DNA from: CAVRTM01 sp963724015
GTDB taxonomy: Bacteria; Actinomycetota; Actinomycetes; Actinomycetales; Dermatophilaceae
Assembly: GCA_963724015.1 (NCBI GenBank)
Contig: CAVRTM010000014.1
Span: 310,001-374,000, forward strand
Length of the DNA: 64,000 nt
Direction: 5' to 3'
Shown here: positions 13,146 through 24,629 of the stretch, piece by piece
How the letters are laid out: each line of letters starts with the position of its first letter
How positions within the stretch are numbered: position 1 is the first letter of the stretch
Program-made: the position numbers and the translations under genes
Notes under the pieces: generated by a model
Seen by the model: only the letters and a program-made list of their open reading frames with translations
The model's database searches: none
Told to the model about the DNA's origin: nothing

Positions 13146-13899
13146 TCAGGCCACCTGGCGGCTGCACCAGGCGTGGGCGGTGACGTAGCCGAGGCCGTGG
13201 TAGAGCCGGCGGGCGACGTCGTTGCTGGCGAACATGCCGAGGGTGCAGACACCGTCGGCGTCGACGGCCAGGCGGGTCAGGTGCGCGGTCATCGCCCGGC
13301 CCAGGCCGAGCCCGCGCCGGGACGGGTGCACGGTGATCCCGGCCAGGTGCGGGCGTCCGGCGCCGTTGCGCTCCATCACCGCGCAGGCCACCAGCCGGCC
13401 GTCGTGTCGCGGCACCCACCCAGCGCTCGTCGCCGTGCTCGCCCGGGCGGGCGTGGGTCGTGGGGTTCCCGAGCTCGAGCAGCCGTTGCACCTGGGGGAG
13501 GTCGTCGGCCTCGAGGTCGACGAGGACCGACTCGCCCGGCGCCGGCGGGGGAGCCGTCGTCGTCCACATCCACTCCCAGTCGCCGCCGTCGCCGACCTCG
13601 AAGTGCTGGTGCAGCAACGGTTCTGCGTCGGCGGGGACCGACACCGAGGTGACCGCCAGGGCGGCCAGCTGCGCGGTGTCCTGCACGCCGGCCAGCAGCC
13701 GGTCGATCGCCTGTGTGGTGCCGATGCAGGCCATCGAACGGCGGCCGATCGGGTTCTGGCGCACGAACGCCACCGCCCCGGGGACCGAGAAGCCGGGCCC
13801 CCGGAACGACGGGCCGACCTCGTGCCGCACGAACGGGTCGCCGCCCGCGGCGGACAGCAGGTCGTCGTACGTCCGCAGGACGCGCACGGTCTCAGGCAT
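13146..13899 (-). CDS. GNAT-family N-acetyltransferase
   Basis: The C-terminal half is a typical GNAT domain: LVACAVMERNGAGRPHLAGI followed by the acetyl-CoA pyrophosphate-binding loop VHPSRRGLGLGRAMTAHL (motif RxxGxG/A) and LGMFASNDVARRLYHGLGY. The N-terminal half (MPETVRVLRTYDDLL onward) is not obviously a second acetyltransferase domain. The frame breaks near 13415, between GDERWV and RHDGRLVAC, by one extra base. It starts at ATG 13899, whose first 8 bases overlap the end of the MMPL gene, so both are probably transcribed together. The acceptor substrate is unknown. Confidence 0.85.
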
Positions 13900-16132
13900 C
13901 TGCCGGCACGCCCTCCTCGGTGATGCCGTGGCGCTCGTGCCAGCGGCGCAGCGGCGCCGGCGCCCACCAGTTCCAGCGACCCAGCAGCGTCATCGTCGCC
14001 GGGACCAGGAGCATCCGCACGAGCGTCGCGTCGACGGCGACCGCGAACGCCAGAGCGACGCCGGTCTCCTTGATCACCAACAGCTTTCCCGCGACGAACC
14101 CGCCGAACACGATGACGATGAGGATGGCGGCGGAGGTGATGATGCGCCCCGAGCGCTGCAGCCCCAGCACCACCGACTCCCCGTCGGAGCGGCCCTGCTC
14201 GTGCAGCTCGACGATGCGCGAGAGCAGGAAGACCTCGTAGTCCATGGACAGCCCGAAGCCGAACGCCAGCAGCAGCAAGCGGGATCGTCGACTCGATCGC
14301 GCCCACGGAGGAGAAGCCGATGAGCCACTCCAGGTGCCCGTGCTGGAACACCCAGACGAGCACGCCGAGGCTGGCTCCGAGCGAGACGACGTTGAGCAGC
14401 AGGGCCTTGACGGGCAGGACCAGCGACCCGGTCATGAGGAACAGCAGCACGAGCGTGGCCAGGGCGACCAGGCCGATGGCGATCGGCGCCCGTTGCCGCA
14501 CCGAGGAGTTGAAGTCAGCCAGCGCCGCCGCCTGGCCGGTCACCCAGCTCGGGAACGGCGGCCGGTCGGCGCGCACCTCCGTGACCACGGCCCGGGCCTC
14601 GTCGCCGGTGGGCCCGGTGGCCGTGCGCAGGCCCACGGCGACCACGTCGGCGGACACCCGGCGCGGCGGGTCGACGCTGGTGACGCCGGGCAGGGAGCGG
14701 GCCGTGCGGGCCCAGCTCGCCATCTGCTCGAGCGAGGTGCGGCCGACGACGGTGACGGCCGGCGACGTCGCGGCCGGGTAGTCGCGGGCCAGGTCCTCGA
14801 AGAAGACGCGCTGGGTGTTGCCGACCGGCAGCAGCTCGGTGCCCGGAGGAGGTGGTCCGCAGCCCGAGGGCCGGGACCGCGGCGGCGAGCAGCAGCGCCA
14901 CGACGGTGAGCACGACGGCCAGCGGGCGTCGTTGCACCCGGCGCGCGAGACGGCTGAACACGCCGTCGTCCGAAGGGGCCTCGGAGCCTCGACCCATGAG
15001 GCGGCGCGCGCTGACGGTGCACAGCGCCGGCACGAGGGTGAGCGCCACGAGCAGGGCGACCAGGACGACCGACACCCCGGCCGCGCCGATCGCCTTCATG
15101 AGCGGTGCGGTGAACACCATCAGCCCGGCCAGCGAGATGCCGACGGTGAGGCCGGAGAAGAGCACGGTGCGGCCGGCGGTGGCGACGGTGCGCGTGGTCG
15201 CCCGGCGCACCTGTGCGGACGTCAGCGCCTGCGCACCCACTCCCGGCGCGGCCCGGTGCAGCTCCTCACGGAACCGGCTGACGATCAGCAGTCCGTAGTC
15301 GATGCACAGGCCGAGCCCGAGCACGGTGACGATGTTGACGACCGTGGCGTCGAGGTCGATGACGTGGGAGAAGACCAGCAGGCTGGCCAGCCCGCCGCCG
15401 ATCGCGGCGATCGCGCCGATGATCGGCATGCCGGCGGCGATGAAGCCACCGAAGACGAACACCATGACCAGCAGGCTCACCGGCAGCGCGATGCCCTCAC
15501 CGACGCGCAGGTCCATCTCCACCTGGTGGTTGATGTCGTTGACCAGCAAGGGAACTCCGCCGGCGCGTGCGGTCGCGCCGGGCACCGTCGCCAGGGCCGA
15601 GGAGGCTGCATGCTGGATCCGGTCGATCGCGGCGAGCTGGGCGGCCTTGTCCAGCCCGGGGTCCAGCGTCGCCGTGACCAGGAAGCCCGGCCCGGAGGAC
15701 GCCGTCGCGGACCGCACGAGCGGCGCAGCCGCGGGGGAGGTCGGGCCGCCGGGGACGAGGAAGGGGGACCGCACCGACGCGACGTCCGGTGTGGCCGACA
15801 CCCGCTGCTGCAGCGTCCTCGCGGCATCGGCCGCGGCCGCGTCGCCGACGCCGGCGCCGGCCACCTGCACGAGCACCTGGGCCCCGGTCCTCGCCCCTGC
15901 GGACGAGCAGGTCCTGGCCGGTGCTCGACTCGCCGGGCACGCTGGGGTCGCCGGAGGACAGCCGGTCGAACAGGGACTCGCCGGTGACGCCCCCCACCGC
16001 GGTGGCGAACGCGAGCACCACCGCGACCAGCCAGACGCCGAGGACCCACCGGGCGCGGCGCGCGACGAGCGCCCCCAGGCGGTGCGTCAGGGCCGGGGTG
16101 GGGGCGCGGTGCCTCGCCGTGGGTCGTCTCAC
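13892..16132 (-). CDS. MMPL/RND-family membrane transporter
   Basis: Large transporter of about 745 residues, with the usual MMPL duplication: one N-terminal helix (ARRARWVLGVWLVAVVLAFA), an external loop, then two helical bundles. The first carries GLGLCIDYGLLIVSRFREEL and the second LLAFGFGLSMDYEVFLLSRI, each with the GxxxDY motif whose Asp/Tyr pair carries protons in MmpL proteins. Three single-base insertions split the frame, near 15890, 14842 and 14280. The start is probably GTG 16132, close to and divergent from rarA. It could export lipids, peptides or drugs; no clear lipid-biosynthesis genes are adjacent. Confidence 0.88.
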
Positions 16133-16138
16133 GCGGGA

Positions 16139-16144
16139 TAGCCT
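16139..16144 (+). promoter_or_regulatory. Putative -10 box of rarA
   Basis: TAGCCT ends 7 bases before the GTG start at 16152, suggesting a leaderless transcript. The region also separates rarA from the divergent MMPL gene. Confidence 0.45.
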
Positions 16145-16151
16145 GCCAGCC

Positions 16152-17558
16152 GTGACTACCGGCGACGACGACGACCTGTTCGCGGCATCCCGGGGCGGGG
16201 GCGCGGCGGCCGGCGGCGGACCTGGGGACGTCGACCCTGCCGCCGCTGGCGGCCCGGATGCGGCCGCGGTCGCTGGACGAGGTGCGCGGGCAGGGCGACG
16301 TGCTGCGGCCGGGCAGCCCGCTGCGCCGGCTGATCGACGGGCTCGGCGGGGGCGGCCGGCCCGTTGTCGGCGATCATCTGGGGACCGCCCGGCACGGGCA
16401 AGACCACCCTGGCCCACCTCGTGGCCACGGCCGGCGGCCGCCGGTTCGAGGAGCTGTCCGCGGTCACCGCGGGCGTCAAGGACGTCCGCGCGGTCATGGA
16501 CCGGGCGGCGCGGGAGCGCGACCTGTACGACCGGCAGACGGTGCTGTTCCTCGACGAGATCCACCGGTTCACCAAGGCCCAGCAGGATGCCCTGCTCCCC
16601 GGCGTGGAGAACCGGCTCGTGATCCTCGTCGCCGCCACGACCGAGAACCCGTCCTTCAGCGTCATCGCCCCGCTGCTGTCGCGCTCGATGCTCATCACCC
16701 TGGGGCCGCTCGCCGACGACGAGCTCGACGACGTCCTCACCGCCGCGCTCGAGCAGGACCGGGGCCTGGCCGGGGAGCTCGCGCTCGAGCCCGAGGCGCC
16801 GGGCGCACATCGTCCGGATGGCCGGCGGCGACGCGCGGCGCGCCCTGACCGCACTGGAGGCGGCGGCCGGCGTGGCCCTGGACGCCGCGCCCGGCCGGGC
16901 GCACCGGCGACGCGCCGTTGCCGATCACGCTCGCCCAGGTCGAGCAGGCCGTCGCCCACGCGGCGGTGCGCTACGACCGGGCCGGCGACCAGCACTACGA
17001 CGTGGCCAGCGCGCTGATCAAGTCGATGCGCGGCAGCGACGTCGACGCCGCGCTGCACTACCTCGCCCGGATGCTCGAGGCGGGGGAGGACCCCCGGTTC
17101 ATCGCGCGCCGCATCGTCATCGCCGCCAGCGAGGACGTCGGCATGGCCGACCCGACCGCCCTGCAGACCGCCGTCGCGGCGCTGCACGCCGTCGCCCAGA
17201 TCGGCATGCCGGAGGCGCGGATCATCCTGGCGCAGGCCGTGGTCCACAACGCGCTCGCGCCCGAAGTCGAACGCCAGCTACGCCGGCATCAACGCCGCGA
17301 TCGCCGACATCCGGGCCGGGAAGGGCGGCCCGGTGCCGCCGCACCTGCGCGGCAGCGGGTACGCCGGCGCCAGCCCGCCTCGGGCACGGCGAGGGCTACC
17401 GCTACGCGCACGACGACCCCGCCGGAGTGGTCGCGCAGCAGTACCTCCCGGACGACCTCGTGCAGTCCGCGACGTACTACCGGCCGACCGGCCGCGGCTT
17501 CGAGGAGCGGCTCGGCCCCCGGTGGAAGTGGCTCCGGGAGCTGATCCGCGGTCGGTAA
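16152..17558 (+). CDS. rarA: Replication-associated recombination protein A (RarA/MgsA AAA ATPase)
   Basis: AAA+ ATPase acting at stalled replication forks, related to clamp-loader subunits. Segments of the protein in order: PLAARMRPRSLDEVRGQGDVL, Walker A SAIIWGPPGTGKTTLA (about 16365-16410), Walker B VLFLDEIHRFTKAQQDALLP (about 16545-16600), sensor 1 LVAATTENPSFS, the arginine finger region PLLSRSML, then the C-terminal tetramerisation part VASALIKSMRGSDVDAALHY and ASEDVGMADPTAL. Six single-base insertions break the frame (near 16205, 16365, 16800, 16905, 17262, 17385), the highest density in the window, yet every conserved block survives. All six shift the same way, which points to consensus error rather than gene decay. 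Confidence 0.9.
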
Positions 17559-17723
17559 CGATTTGCCACATAAGGGCTCCAGGTTGCTGGAATCCACCCG
17601 TGACGTGTGGCACATTTACGCCGTCTCGTGGAGAGGGCGTCACATCTCCGCACCTGGGGGACAGCTGTCGGACGACGTCCCGGCGCTGGGTCCCGGCGAC
17701 CACACCATCAGGACGGAGAGCGC

Positions 17724-18738
17724 ATGTCGCTCGGTTTCGACAGCACGGGCACGGCGGTGGCCACCGAGGGAGACCTCCTCGAGCCGCCGGCCCAAGCGGT
17801 GGAGGACAAGCGGCACGGCCGTTCGCCGTCACAGATCGCCTTCGACCGACTGCGCCACGACAAGGTCGCCATGGTCTGCCTCGCGATCGTGCTGTTCTTC
17901 GTCCTGGTCGCGGTCTTCGCGCCGCTGCTGTGCAAGCTCGAGGGCCAGAGCCCCGACCGCCTTCAACCAGGACCTGATCGCCGAGGACACGCTGCCCACG
18001 ATCGGCGTCACCTCCGACCACTGGTTCGGCATCGAGCCGCGGCTCGGCCGCGACCTGTTCGCCCGCTGGGTGTACGGCGCCCGGCCCTCGCTGATCATCG
18101 GCTTCCTCGCCGCCACGCTCTCGACCATGGTCGGCGTGACGATGGGCCTGATCGCCGGCTACCTCGGCGGGGTCACCGACAAGGTGATCACCTGGGTCAT
18201 CGACTTCCTGCTGAGCCTGCCGTTCCTGCTCTTCGTCCTCGCCCTGGTCCCGATCGCCGAGGCCCGGTTCGGCCCCGCGGGCGGCCTGTCGGCGGAGCAG
18301 ACCTCCACGATCCGTTTCTGGGTCCTCATCTTCGTGCTCGTCATCTTCGGCTGGCTGGGCCTCGCCCGCCTCGTGCGCGGTGAGGTGATCGCCCTGCGCG
18401 AGCGCGAGTTCGTCCAGGCCGCCCGCGCGGTCGGCGTGCCGACCAGCAGCATCCTCTTCCGGGAGATCCTGCCCAACCTCGTCGGCCCGATCATCGTCTC
18501 GATGTCGATCGCGGTCCCGGCGTACATCGCCTTCGAGGCCACCTTGTCCTTCCTCGGCGCGGGCCTGGTCGAGCCCACCGCCTCCTGGGGGCGCACGATC
18601 GCGAACGCGCAGAACTCGTTCGCGTCCTACCCCCTCTACCTCTGGCCCCCGGTCATCGGCGTCTCGCTGCTCGTGCTGGCACTGAGCCTGCTCGGCGACT
18701 CCGTCCGGGACGCCTTCGACCCCAACACCCGTCGGTAA
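17724..18738 (+). CDS. dppC: Dipeptide/oligopeptide ABC transporter permease (DppC type)
   Basis: Inner-membrane permease of a peptide importer. The N-terminus MSLGFDSTGTAV is cytoplasmic, then a first helix MVCLAIVLFFVLVAVFAPLL, a DppC-type periplasmic loop (GVTSDHWFGIEPRLGRDLFA), five more helices, and the EAA coupling motif EREFVQAARAVGVPTSSILF to LPNLVGPI (about 18400-18490). The frame breaks near 17952 (extra G in ccccGacc). In this operon the C-type permease comes first, before the binding protein, an uncommon order. The 165 bases upstream contain no gene and probably hold the operon promoter. Confidence 0.92.
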
Positions 18739-18807
18739 GAGCTCTCGCCCGTACCGATCACCAGCTCCGGGCACTTCGTCCGGGACTCGCACACAAGGGA
18801 GCAATAC

Positions 18808-20561
18808 ATGCGCTGGACCCAAGTCCTCGCCCTGGGGGCGGCGGCCTCGATCGCGGCCACCGCGGCCTGCGGTGCGCCGTCGAAGGACGCCGGCACCACC
18901 TCGGGCAAGAGCAGCACCACCGACGCGGCCGCACCGAGGCCTCGGCCGGCCTGATGCCCGACGCCAAGGGCCCGGCGCCCGAGGAGCCCGGCGCGAAGAA
19001 GGGCGGCACGCTCACCGTGTCGTACTCGACCGTCCCGTCGGGCATGGACCCGAGCTCGCAGTTCTACCAGGACAGCGCCGCCATCCTGAAGCTCACGAAC
19101 CGCGCGCTCACCTCCTTCGCCCTGCGCGACGGCAAGAGCGTCCTGGTGCCCGACCTGGCCACGGACCTGGGCAAGGCCTCGGCCAACGGCCTGGACTGGA
19201 CCTTCACCCTCAAGGACGGCCTGAAGTACGAGGACGGCAGCCCGGTCAAGGCCGAGGACGTCGCCTACGCCATCAAGCGCTCGTTCGCCCAGGAGGAGCT
19301 GCCCGGCGGCCCCACCTACCAGAACGACTTCTTCAAGGGCGGCGACACCTACAAGGGCCCGTACAAGTCCGGTGACAAGTTCGCGGGTGTGTCCACCCCG
19401 GACGACAAGACCGTCGTGATCCACCTGCGCAAGAAGTTCGAGACGCTGCCGTACTTCGTCTCCTTCTCGCAGTTCTCGCCGATCCCCAAGGCGAAGGACA
19501 CCAAGCAGAACTACAGCAACCACCCGATCGCCACCGGGCCGTACATGTTCAAGTCCTTCACCCAGGGCACCAAGCTGGAGCTGGTGAAGAACCCGAACTG
19601 GGACGCCAGCACGGACCCGGTGCGCCACCAGTACCTCGACGGCTACACGTTCAACTTCGGCGTCGACTCGGTCAAGACCCAGCAGGCGATCCTGGCCAGC
19701 AACGGCCCCGACGCCACCACGCTGAACTGGGACCAGATCGACGCGCAGTTCGTCGACCAGGTCACCGGCGCCAAGAAGAGCCAGTTCGTCAACGGGCCGT
19801 CCTCCTGCACCGTCGCCATCAACCTGGACACCCGCAAGATGCCGCTCGCGGTGCGCAAGGCCCTCGCCGTCGCCTACCCGTTCGACCAGGTGCGCAAGGC
19901 CGCCGGCCTGACCACGCTGTCCGCGCCGCCGGCGCACACGCTGATCCCGCCGCAGGTGCCCGGTCACCTCGACTACACGCTGCCCGGCCTGAGCGGCACC
20001 GGCAAGGGTGACCCGGCCGCGGCGAAGAAGATGCTGGCCGACGCCGGCAAGACCGGCTTCGAGCTGAGCTTCTACTACACCAACGACGACCCGATCGCCC
20101 AGCAGACCAACCTGGTCCGCAAGCAGGCGCTGGAGGCGGCCGGCTTCAAGGTCCACGACATGGGTGTCGCCGGCAAGGAGCGCCGCTCGCTGATCGCCGA
20201 CCCGAAGGCGCCGACCAACATGCTGCAGAGCCCCGCCGGCTGGTGCTTCGACTGGCCGAGCGGTGACGCGATCTTCCCGCCCACCGTTGCCAGCACGGTC
20301 ATGAAGGCCGGCGGCACGGGCTGGGGCAACCTGTCCGACCCGAAGATCGACGCCGAGATCAACCGCATCTCGGCGCTGAGCATCGCCGAGCAGGGTCCGG
20401 AGTGGGGCAAGTTCGACAAGTGGCTCATGGAGACCTACCTCCCGGCGCTGCCGTACTACTGGGACAAGGGCAACTTCCTGTTCGGCACCAAGGTGCACGG
20501 CGTCGTCGACGACCCGAACCACGGCATGCCGTTCCTCGAGAACATCTGGGTCGACCAGTAA
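18808..20561 (+). CDS. Peptide ABC transporter substrate-binding lipoprotein (family 5)
   Basis: Extracellular family 5 solute-binding protein of about 580 residues. The N-terminus is a lipoprotein signal (MRWTQVLALGAAASIAATAAC, lipid-anchored Cys21) followed by a Ser/Thr/Gly linker. The mature part opens with GGTLTVSYSTVPSGMDP and includes DLATDLGKASANGLDWTFTL and LKDGLKYEDGSPVKAEDVAYA, the conserved family 5 region. A deletion near 18930 shifts the frame inside the linker; the rest (from 18954) is continuous. It presumably delivers peptides to the DppB/DppC permease encoded around it. Ligand specificity cannot be read from sequence. Confidence 0.9.
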
Positions 20562-20644
20562 CCAGCTGTTCCCTTCCGGTGGGGGGCACGGGCCACACCC
20601 TGTGCCCCCCACCACCAGCCCCACCCCAACCGTGAGGATCCTGC

Positions 20645-21641
20645 GTGGCTCTCTACATCGCCCGTCGCGCGGCCATGGCCGCCAGCGTCATCCTGGTGGC
20701 CATGATCGCGACGTTCGTGCTCTTCTTCGTCGGGCCCGCGGACCCGGCGCGGTCGATGTGCGGTGACCAGCGCTGCACGCCCGAGCGACTGGCCGACATC
20801 CGGCACAGCATGAAGCTGGACCGCCCGGTGCCCGAGCAGTTCACCGAGTACTTCAAGGGCGTCTTCGTCGGGCGCACGATCGTCAACGGCGGCTTCACCA
20901 AGCCGTGCTCGGCGCCCTGCCTGGGCTACTCGTTCCGCACCGACCGTGAGGTCAAGGGCGAGATCTTCTCCCGCTTCCCCGCCACGCTGTCGCTGGCGCT
21001 CGGCGCCATGGTCGTGTTCCTCACGATCGGCATCGGCACGGGCGTCTACAGCGCCCGGACGACGCGGGTCGCGGCTGGACCGCACCGTCGTCGGCTTCAC
21101 GCAGGTGTTCGGGTCGATCCCGTACTACATCCTCGCGCTGCTGTTCGCGCTGTACCTCATGATCCTCAACCCGATCCTTCCCCGCAGCACCTACAACCCG
21201 CTCACGACCGCCGGGCCGCTGGCCTGGGCGGCCGGCCTGCTCGCGCCGTGGATCATGCTGGGCCTGGCCACCGCCACCGGCTACACGCGCTACGCCCGCG
21301 CCTCCATGGTCGAGACGCTGTCCCAGGACTACGTGCGCACGGCGCGCTCGAAGGGCATCTCCGAGCGGAGGGTCGTCTACCGTCACGCCCTGCGGGGCGC
21401 GCTCAGCCCGGTCATCACGATCCTCGGCCTGGACATGGCCGCGCTGCTGTCCGGCACCCTGATCACCGAGCAGATCTTCGAGATCGACGGCATCGGCCGG
21501 CTGGCACTGCAGTCCCTCAACAACGACGACCTGCCGATCATCATGGGCACGGTGCTGGTCGCGGCCACGTTGGTGGTCGTGCTGAACCTGGTGGTCGACA
21601 TCGCCTACTCCTTCATCGACCCGCGAGTGAGGCTCTCATGA
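20645..21641 (+). CDS. dppB: Dipeptide ABC transporter permease (DppB type)
   Basis: Second permease of the importer. It starts at GTG 20645 with MALYIARRAAMAASVILVAM, the first helix, followed by a DppB-type external domain (about residues 30-100) and SRFPATLSLALGAMVVFL. After a frame break near 21066 (extra G in cccgGac) it continues LDRTVVGFTQVFGSIPYYIL. The EAA motif is YVRTARSKGISERRVVYRHA (about 21330-21390), and the end is YSFIDPRVRLS. It overlaps dppD by 4 bases (ATGA at 21638). Confidence 0.92.
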
Positions 21642-22713
21642 GCACCCAGCCCACCGTGCTGACCGACCTGACCGCCGACGCCGGAGCCTCCGCCGACGGC
21701 GACGTGGTCCTGAAGGTCCGCGACCTGAGTGTCCGGTTCCCCAGTGACGAGGGCCTGGTCAACGCCGTCAGCGACCTCAGCTACGACGCCCGCCTCGGCC
21801 GCACGCTGGCCATCGTGGGGGAGTCCGGGCTCGGGCAAGTCCGTCTCCAGCATGTCCGTCCTCGGCCTGCACAACCCCAAGCGCACGACGATGTCCGGCA
21901 GCATCCTGCTCGACGGGCAGGAGATCGTCGGCGCCTCGCCGAGCGAGCTGCAGAAGGTCCGCAGCAGCACGGTCGCGATGGTCTTCCAGGACCCGCAGTC
22001 CTCGCTGCACCCCTTCTACCGCATCGGCAACCAGATCGCCGAGGCGTACAAGGCCCACCACCAGGTGTCCAGCGCCGTCGCGATGAAGCGGGCCGTGGAG
22101 ATGCTGGACCTGGTCGGCATCCCCAACCCCGACCGTCGCGCCCGCAGCTACCCGCACGAGTTCTCCGGCGGCATGCGGCAGCGGGCGATGATCGCCCTCG
22201 GCCTGGTCAACAACCCCAAGCTGCTCATCGCCGACGAGCCGACCACGGCGCTCGACGTGACGGTGCAGGCGCAGATCCTCGACCTGCTCAAGGACCTCCA
22301 GCGCGAGTTCGGCTCGGCGCATCGTGCTGATCACCCACGATCTCGCGGTCGTCGCCGAGGTGGCCGACGACATCCTGGTGATGTACGCCGGGCGGGCCGT
22401 CGAGCGCGGCCTGGCCAAGCAGGTCCTCGCCGACCCCCTGCACCCCTACACCTGGGGCCTGCTGCAGAGCCTGCCCTCGGCCTCGGAGGAGCAGGACCAC
22501 CTGCGGGCGATCCGCGGTGCCCCGCCCAGCCTGGTGGCGCTGCCGACCGGCTGCTCGTTCCACCCCCGCTGCGACTTCCAGGCGGCGGTGGGCGGCGACG
22601 CCTGCGTCCGGACGCTGCCCGAGCTCACGCCCGCACCGGGGGACGACTCCCGGTTGACCCGCTGCCACCTGCTGGACCCGCGCGGCGTCCTGAACGAGGA
22701 GACCCACCCATGA
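21638..22713 (+). CDS. dppD: Peptide ABC transporter ATP-binding protein (DppD type)
   Basis: ATPase of the importer. Walker A is VGESGSGKS once an extra G near 21832 is removed; the Q-loop is VFQDPQSSLHPFYRIG, the signature FSGGMRQRAMIA (about 22160), Walker B LLIADEPTTALD, and the switch region IVLITHDLAVVAEVAD after a second insertion near 22320. The C-terminal oligopeptide/dipeptide domain ends with Cys-rich GCSFHPRCDF, where DppD/OppD proteins often carry an Fe-S-like motif. Because of the breaks, part of dppD lies in the same open frame as dppF, which mimics a fused protein. Confidence 0.92.
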
Positions 22714-23727
22714 GCGAGCTGCTCAAGGTCACCGACCTGGTCAAGCACTTCCCGGTGCGGGAGATGCAGGGCCTGAAGATGGTCCGCGGCGACGTGCGCG
22801 CGGTCGACGGCGTCAGCTTCACCGTCGACCACGGCCAGACCCTGGGGCTGGTGGGGGAGTCCGGCTGCGGCAAGTCCACCACCTCGCGGCTGATCACCCG
22901 GCTGCTGGAGCCGACCTCCGGCTCGATCCTCTTCGAGGGCAACGAGCTGGCCCACGCCAGCGAGGCGAAGCTGCGGCCCTACCGCCGCGACCTGCAGATC
23001 GTCTTCCAGGACCCCTACAGCTCGCTCAACCCGCGGCACACGGTCGCCACGATCCTGTCGACGCCGCTGCGCGTGCACGGGCTGGCCAAGGGCCGGGAGA
23101 AGCAGCGCGTGCAGGAGCTGCTCGAGCTGGTCGGGCTCAACCCCGAGCACATCAACCGCTACCCCAACGAGTTCTCCGGCGGCCAGCGCCAGCGGATCGG
23201 CATCGCCCGGGCCCTCGCCGTCGAGCCCAAGCTGATCATCGCCGACGAGCCGGTCTCCGCCCTCGACGTCTCGATCCAGGCGCAGGTGATGAACCTCCTC
23301 GGCACGCTGCGCCGCGAGCTGGACCTGGCCTTCATCTTCATCGCCCACGACCTCGGGGTCGTGCGCCACTTCTGCGACCGGGTCGCGGTGATGTACCTCG
23401 GCAAGATCGTCGAGCAGGGCGACCGGCAGCAGATCTACACCGCCCCGCAGCACCCCTACACGCAGGCGCTGCTCTCCGCGGCGCCGGACATCAACGTCGT
23501 GCGCGGGGTGCCGCCCAAGGAGCGGATCCGCCTCGTGGGCGACGTGCCCAGCCCGGTCAACCCGCCCAGCGGCTGCCGCTTCCGCACCCGCTGCTGGAAG
23601 GCCCAGGACATCTGCGCCGTCCGTCGAGCCGACGCTGGAGAGCGCGAACGGCGCGGCGGCCGGCCACACGCTGGCGTGCCACTTCCCGGAGGTCAAGACC
23701 GAGCTCACGGCCGAGGTCCCGGCCTGA
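22710..23727 (+). CDS. dppF: Peptide ABC transporter ATP-binding protein (DppF type)
   Basis: Second ATPase. Motifs: Walker A LVGESGCGKSTTSRL, Q-loop IVFQDPYSSLNPRHTV, signature FSGGQRQRIGIARALAV, Walker B LIIADEPVSALDVS, H-loop FIAHDLGVVRHFCD, C-terminal SGCRFRTRCWKAQDIC. The frame breaks near 23624 (extra base in gtcCgtc); in the restored frame the protein ends ACHFPEVKTELTAEVPA with TGA at 23725-23727. It starts at ATG 22710, overlapping the dppD stop. It is last in the dpp operon and is followed by two hairpins. Confidence 0.93.
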
Positions 23728-23744
23728 GCTCGCGGCGGGGGTAA

Positions 23745-23791
23745 GGTCTCGCGGGTACGAGACCGTCGGGGTGTGGCCTGCGCCGCACCCC
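23745..23791 (+). terminator. Double hairpin after the dpp operon
   Basis: First hairpin: ggtctcg (23745-23751) pairs with cgagacc (23758-23764). Second hairpin: ggggtgtggc (23768-23777) pairs with gccgcacccc (23782-23791), with one G-T pair. Together they make a plausible transcription stop before the DUF948 gene. Confidence 0.65.
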
Positions 23792-23810
23792 TGCTCCGTG
23801 AGGTGAGAAT

Positions 23811-24206
23811 GTGACTCCCGTGTCCCTCGGCGACATCGCCGGTGTGATCGCCGCCCTGGCCTTCGCCTACCTGGTCCTGCGCCTCGGCAGCGTGGTCGGC
23901 AAGGCGGGCAAGGTCCTCGACGAGGCCCGGATCGGGGTGCGGGGGGTCTCGGAGCAGACCGTGCCGCTGCTGTCGCAGGTGACCGACACGGTGGCCGCGA
24001 CCAACGAGCAGATGGTCCGCGTCGACACCATCACCGCCAACGTGTCCTCGATGACGACCAACGTCAACGCCCTGACGTCGCTGTTCGCCGCGACGCTGGG
24101 CTCCCCGGTGGTCAAGGTCGCGGCCTTCACCTACGGCGTGCGGTCCGCGCTCAGCGGCGCCGGCTCCTCCTCGCGGTCCACCCGCGGCCGCCGGCGCAGG
24201 GGCTGA
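23811..24206 (+). CDS. DUF948 membrane-anchored protein
   Basis: Small protein of 131 residues: an N-terminal membrane helix (VIAALAFAYLVLRLGSVVG), then a helical region with regularly spaced Val/Thr (SEQTVPLLSQVTDTVAATNE to TANVSSMTTNVNALTSLF) likely to form a coiled coil, and a basic C-terminal tail. DUF948 proteins precede alaS in many actinobacteria; their function is unknown. It starts at GTG 23811 and ends 5 bases before the next gene, with which it is probably co-transcribed. Confidence 0.85.
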   Translation: MTPVSLGDIAGVIAALAFAYLVLRLGSVVGKAGKVLDEARIGVRGVSEQTVPLLSQVTDTVAATNEQMVRVDTITANVSSMTTNVNALTSLFAATLGSPVVKVAAFTYGVRSALSGAGSSSRSTRGRRRRG

Positions 24207-24211
24207 CCGGC

Positions 24212-24517
24212 ATGCGACGACTCTTCTGGATGACCCTCGGCGCCACCGCCGGCGTCCTGCTGGTCCGCAAGGTCACCAAGGCCGCCGAGGCCTACTCGCC
24301 CACCAACCTGGCCGGCGGGTTCGCCGGCGGGCTGTCCGACCTCGGTGAGGGCCTGCGCGAGCTGGCCGACGCCGTCCGCGAGGGCATGAGCCAGCGCGAG
24401 GGTGAGCTGCGCAACGCGCTCGGCATCGACACCGGCACGCTGCCCGGCGGCGGCTCGCTCTCGGCCACGGAGGCCCAGGAGCTGATCGACCACCCCACCG
24501 CGCCCCGAGCTCGGTAG
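24212..24517 (+). CDS. Small protein of the DUF6167 type
   Basis: Intact 101-residue protein beginning MRRLFWMTLGATAGVLLVRK, a short membrane or membrane-surface segment. It then has FAGGLSDLGEGLRELADAV, a glycine-rich amphipathic helix, and a charged C-terminus. Its place between the DUF948 gene and alaS is conserved among actinobacteria, and I recognise it on that basis and by the WMTLGATAGVLLVRKVTK start. Its function is unknown; it may work with the DUF948 protein at the membrane. Confidence 0.78.
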   Translation: MRRLFWMTLGATAGVLLVRKVTKAAEAYSPTNLAGGFAGGLSDLGEGLRELADAVREGMSQREGELRNALGIDTGTLPGGGSLSATEAQELIDHPTAPRAR

Positions 24518-24629
24518 GGGCCGCGGCCCCCGCAACCGGCCCTGTCGCGCCGTCGCGACATACCCTTGTGCTCTGGCCTGCCCGGGTCCCGGACGCCGGA
24601 GCACTCCACCGCCGAAGGACACCCCCATC

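Noticed and set aside
16152..17558. rarA as a decayed pseudogene
   Set aside because: Six breaks, but all are +1 and all conserved motifs are intact, as in other essential genes of this window; consensus error is the simpler reading.
21729..23744. Apparent fused DppD-DppF double ATPase
   Set aside because: Two insertions in dppD put its middle in the dppF frame; correct ends show two separate genes with ATGA overlap.
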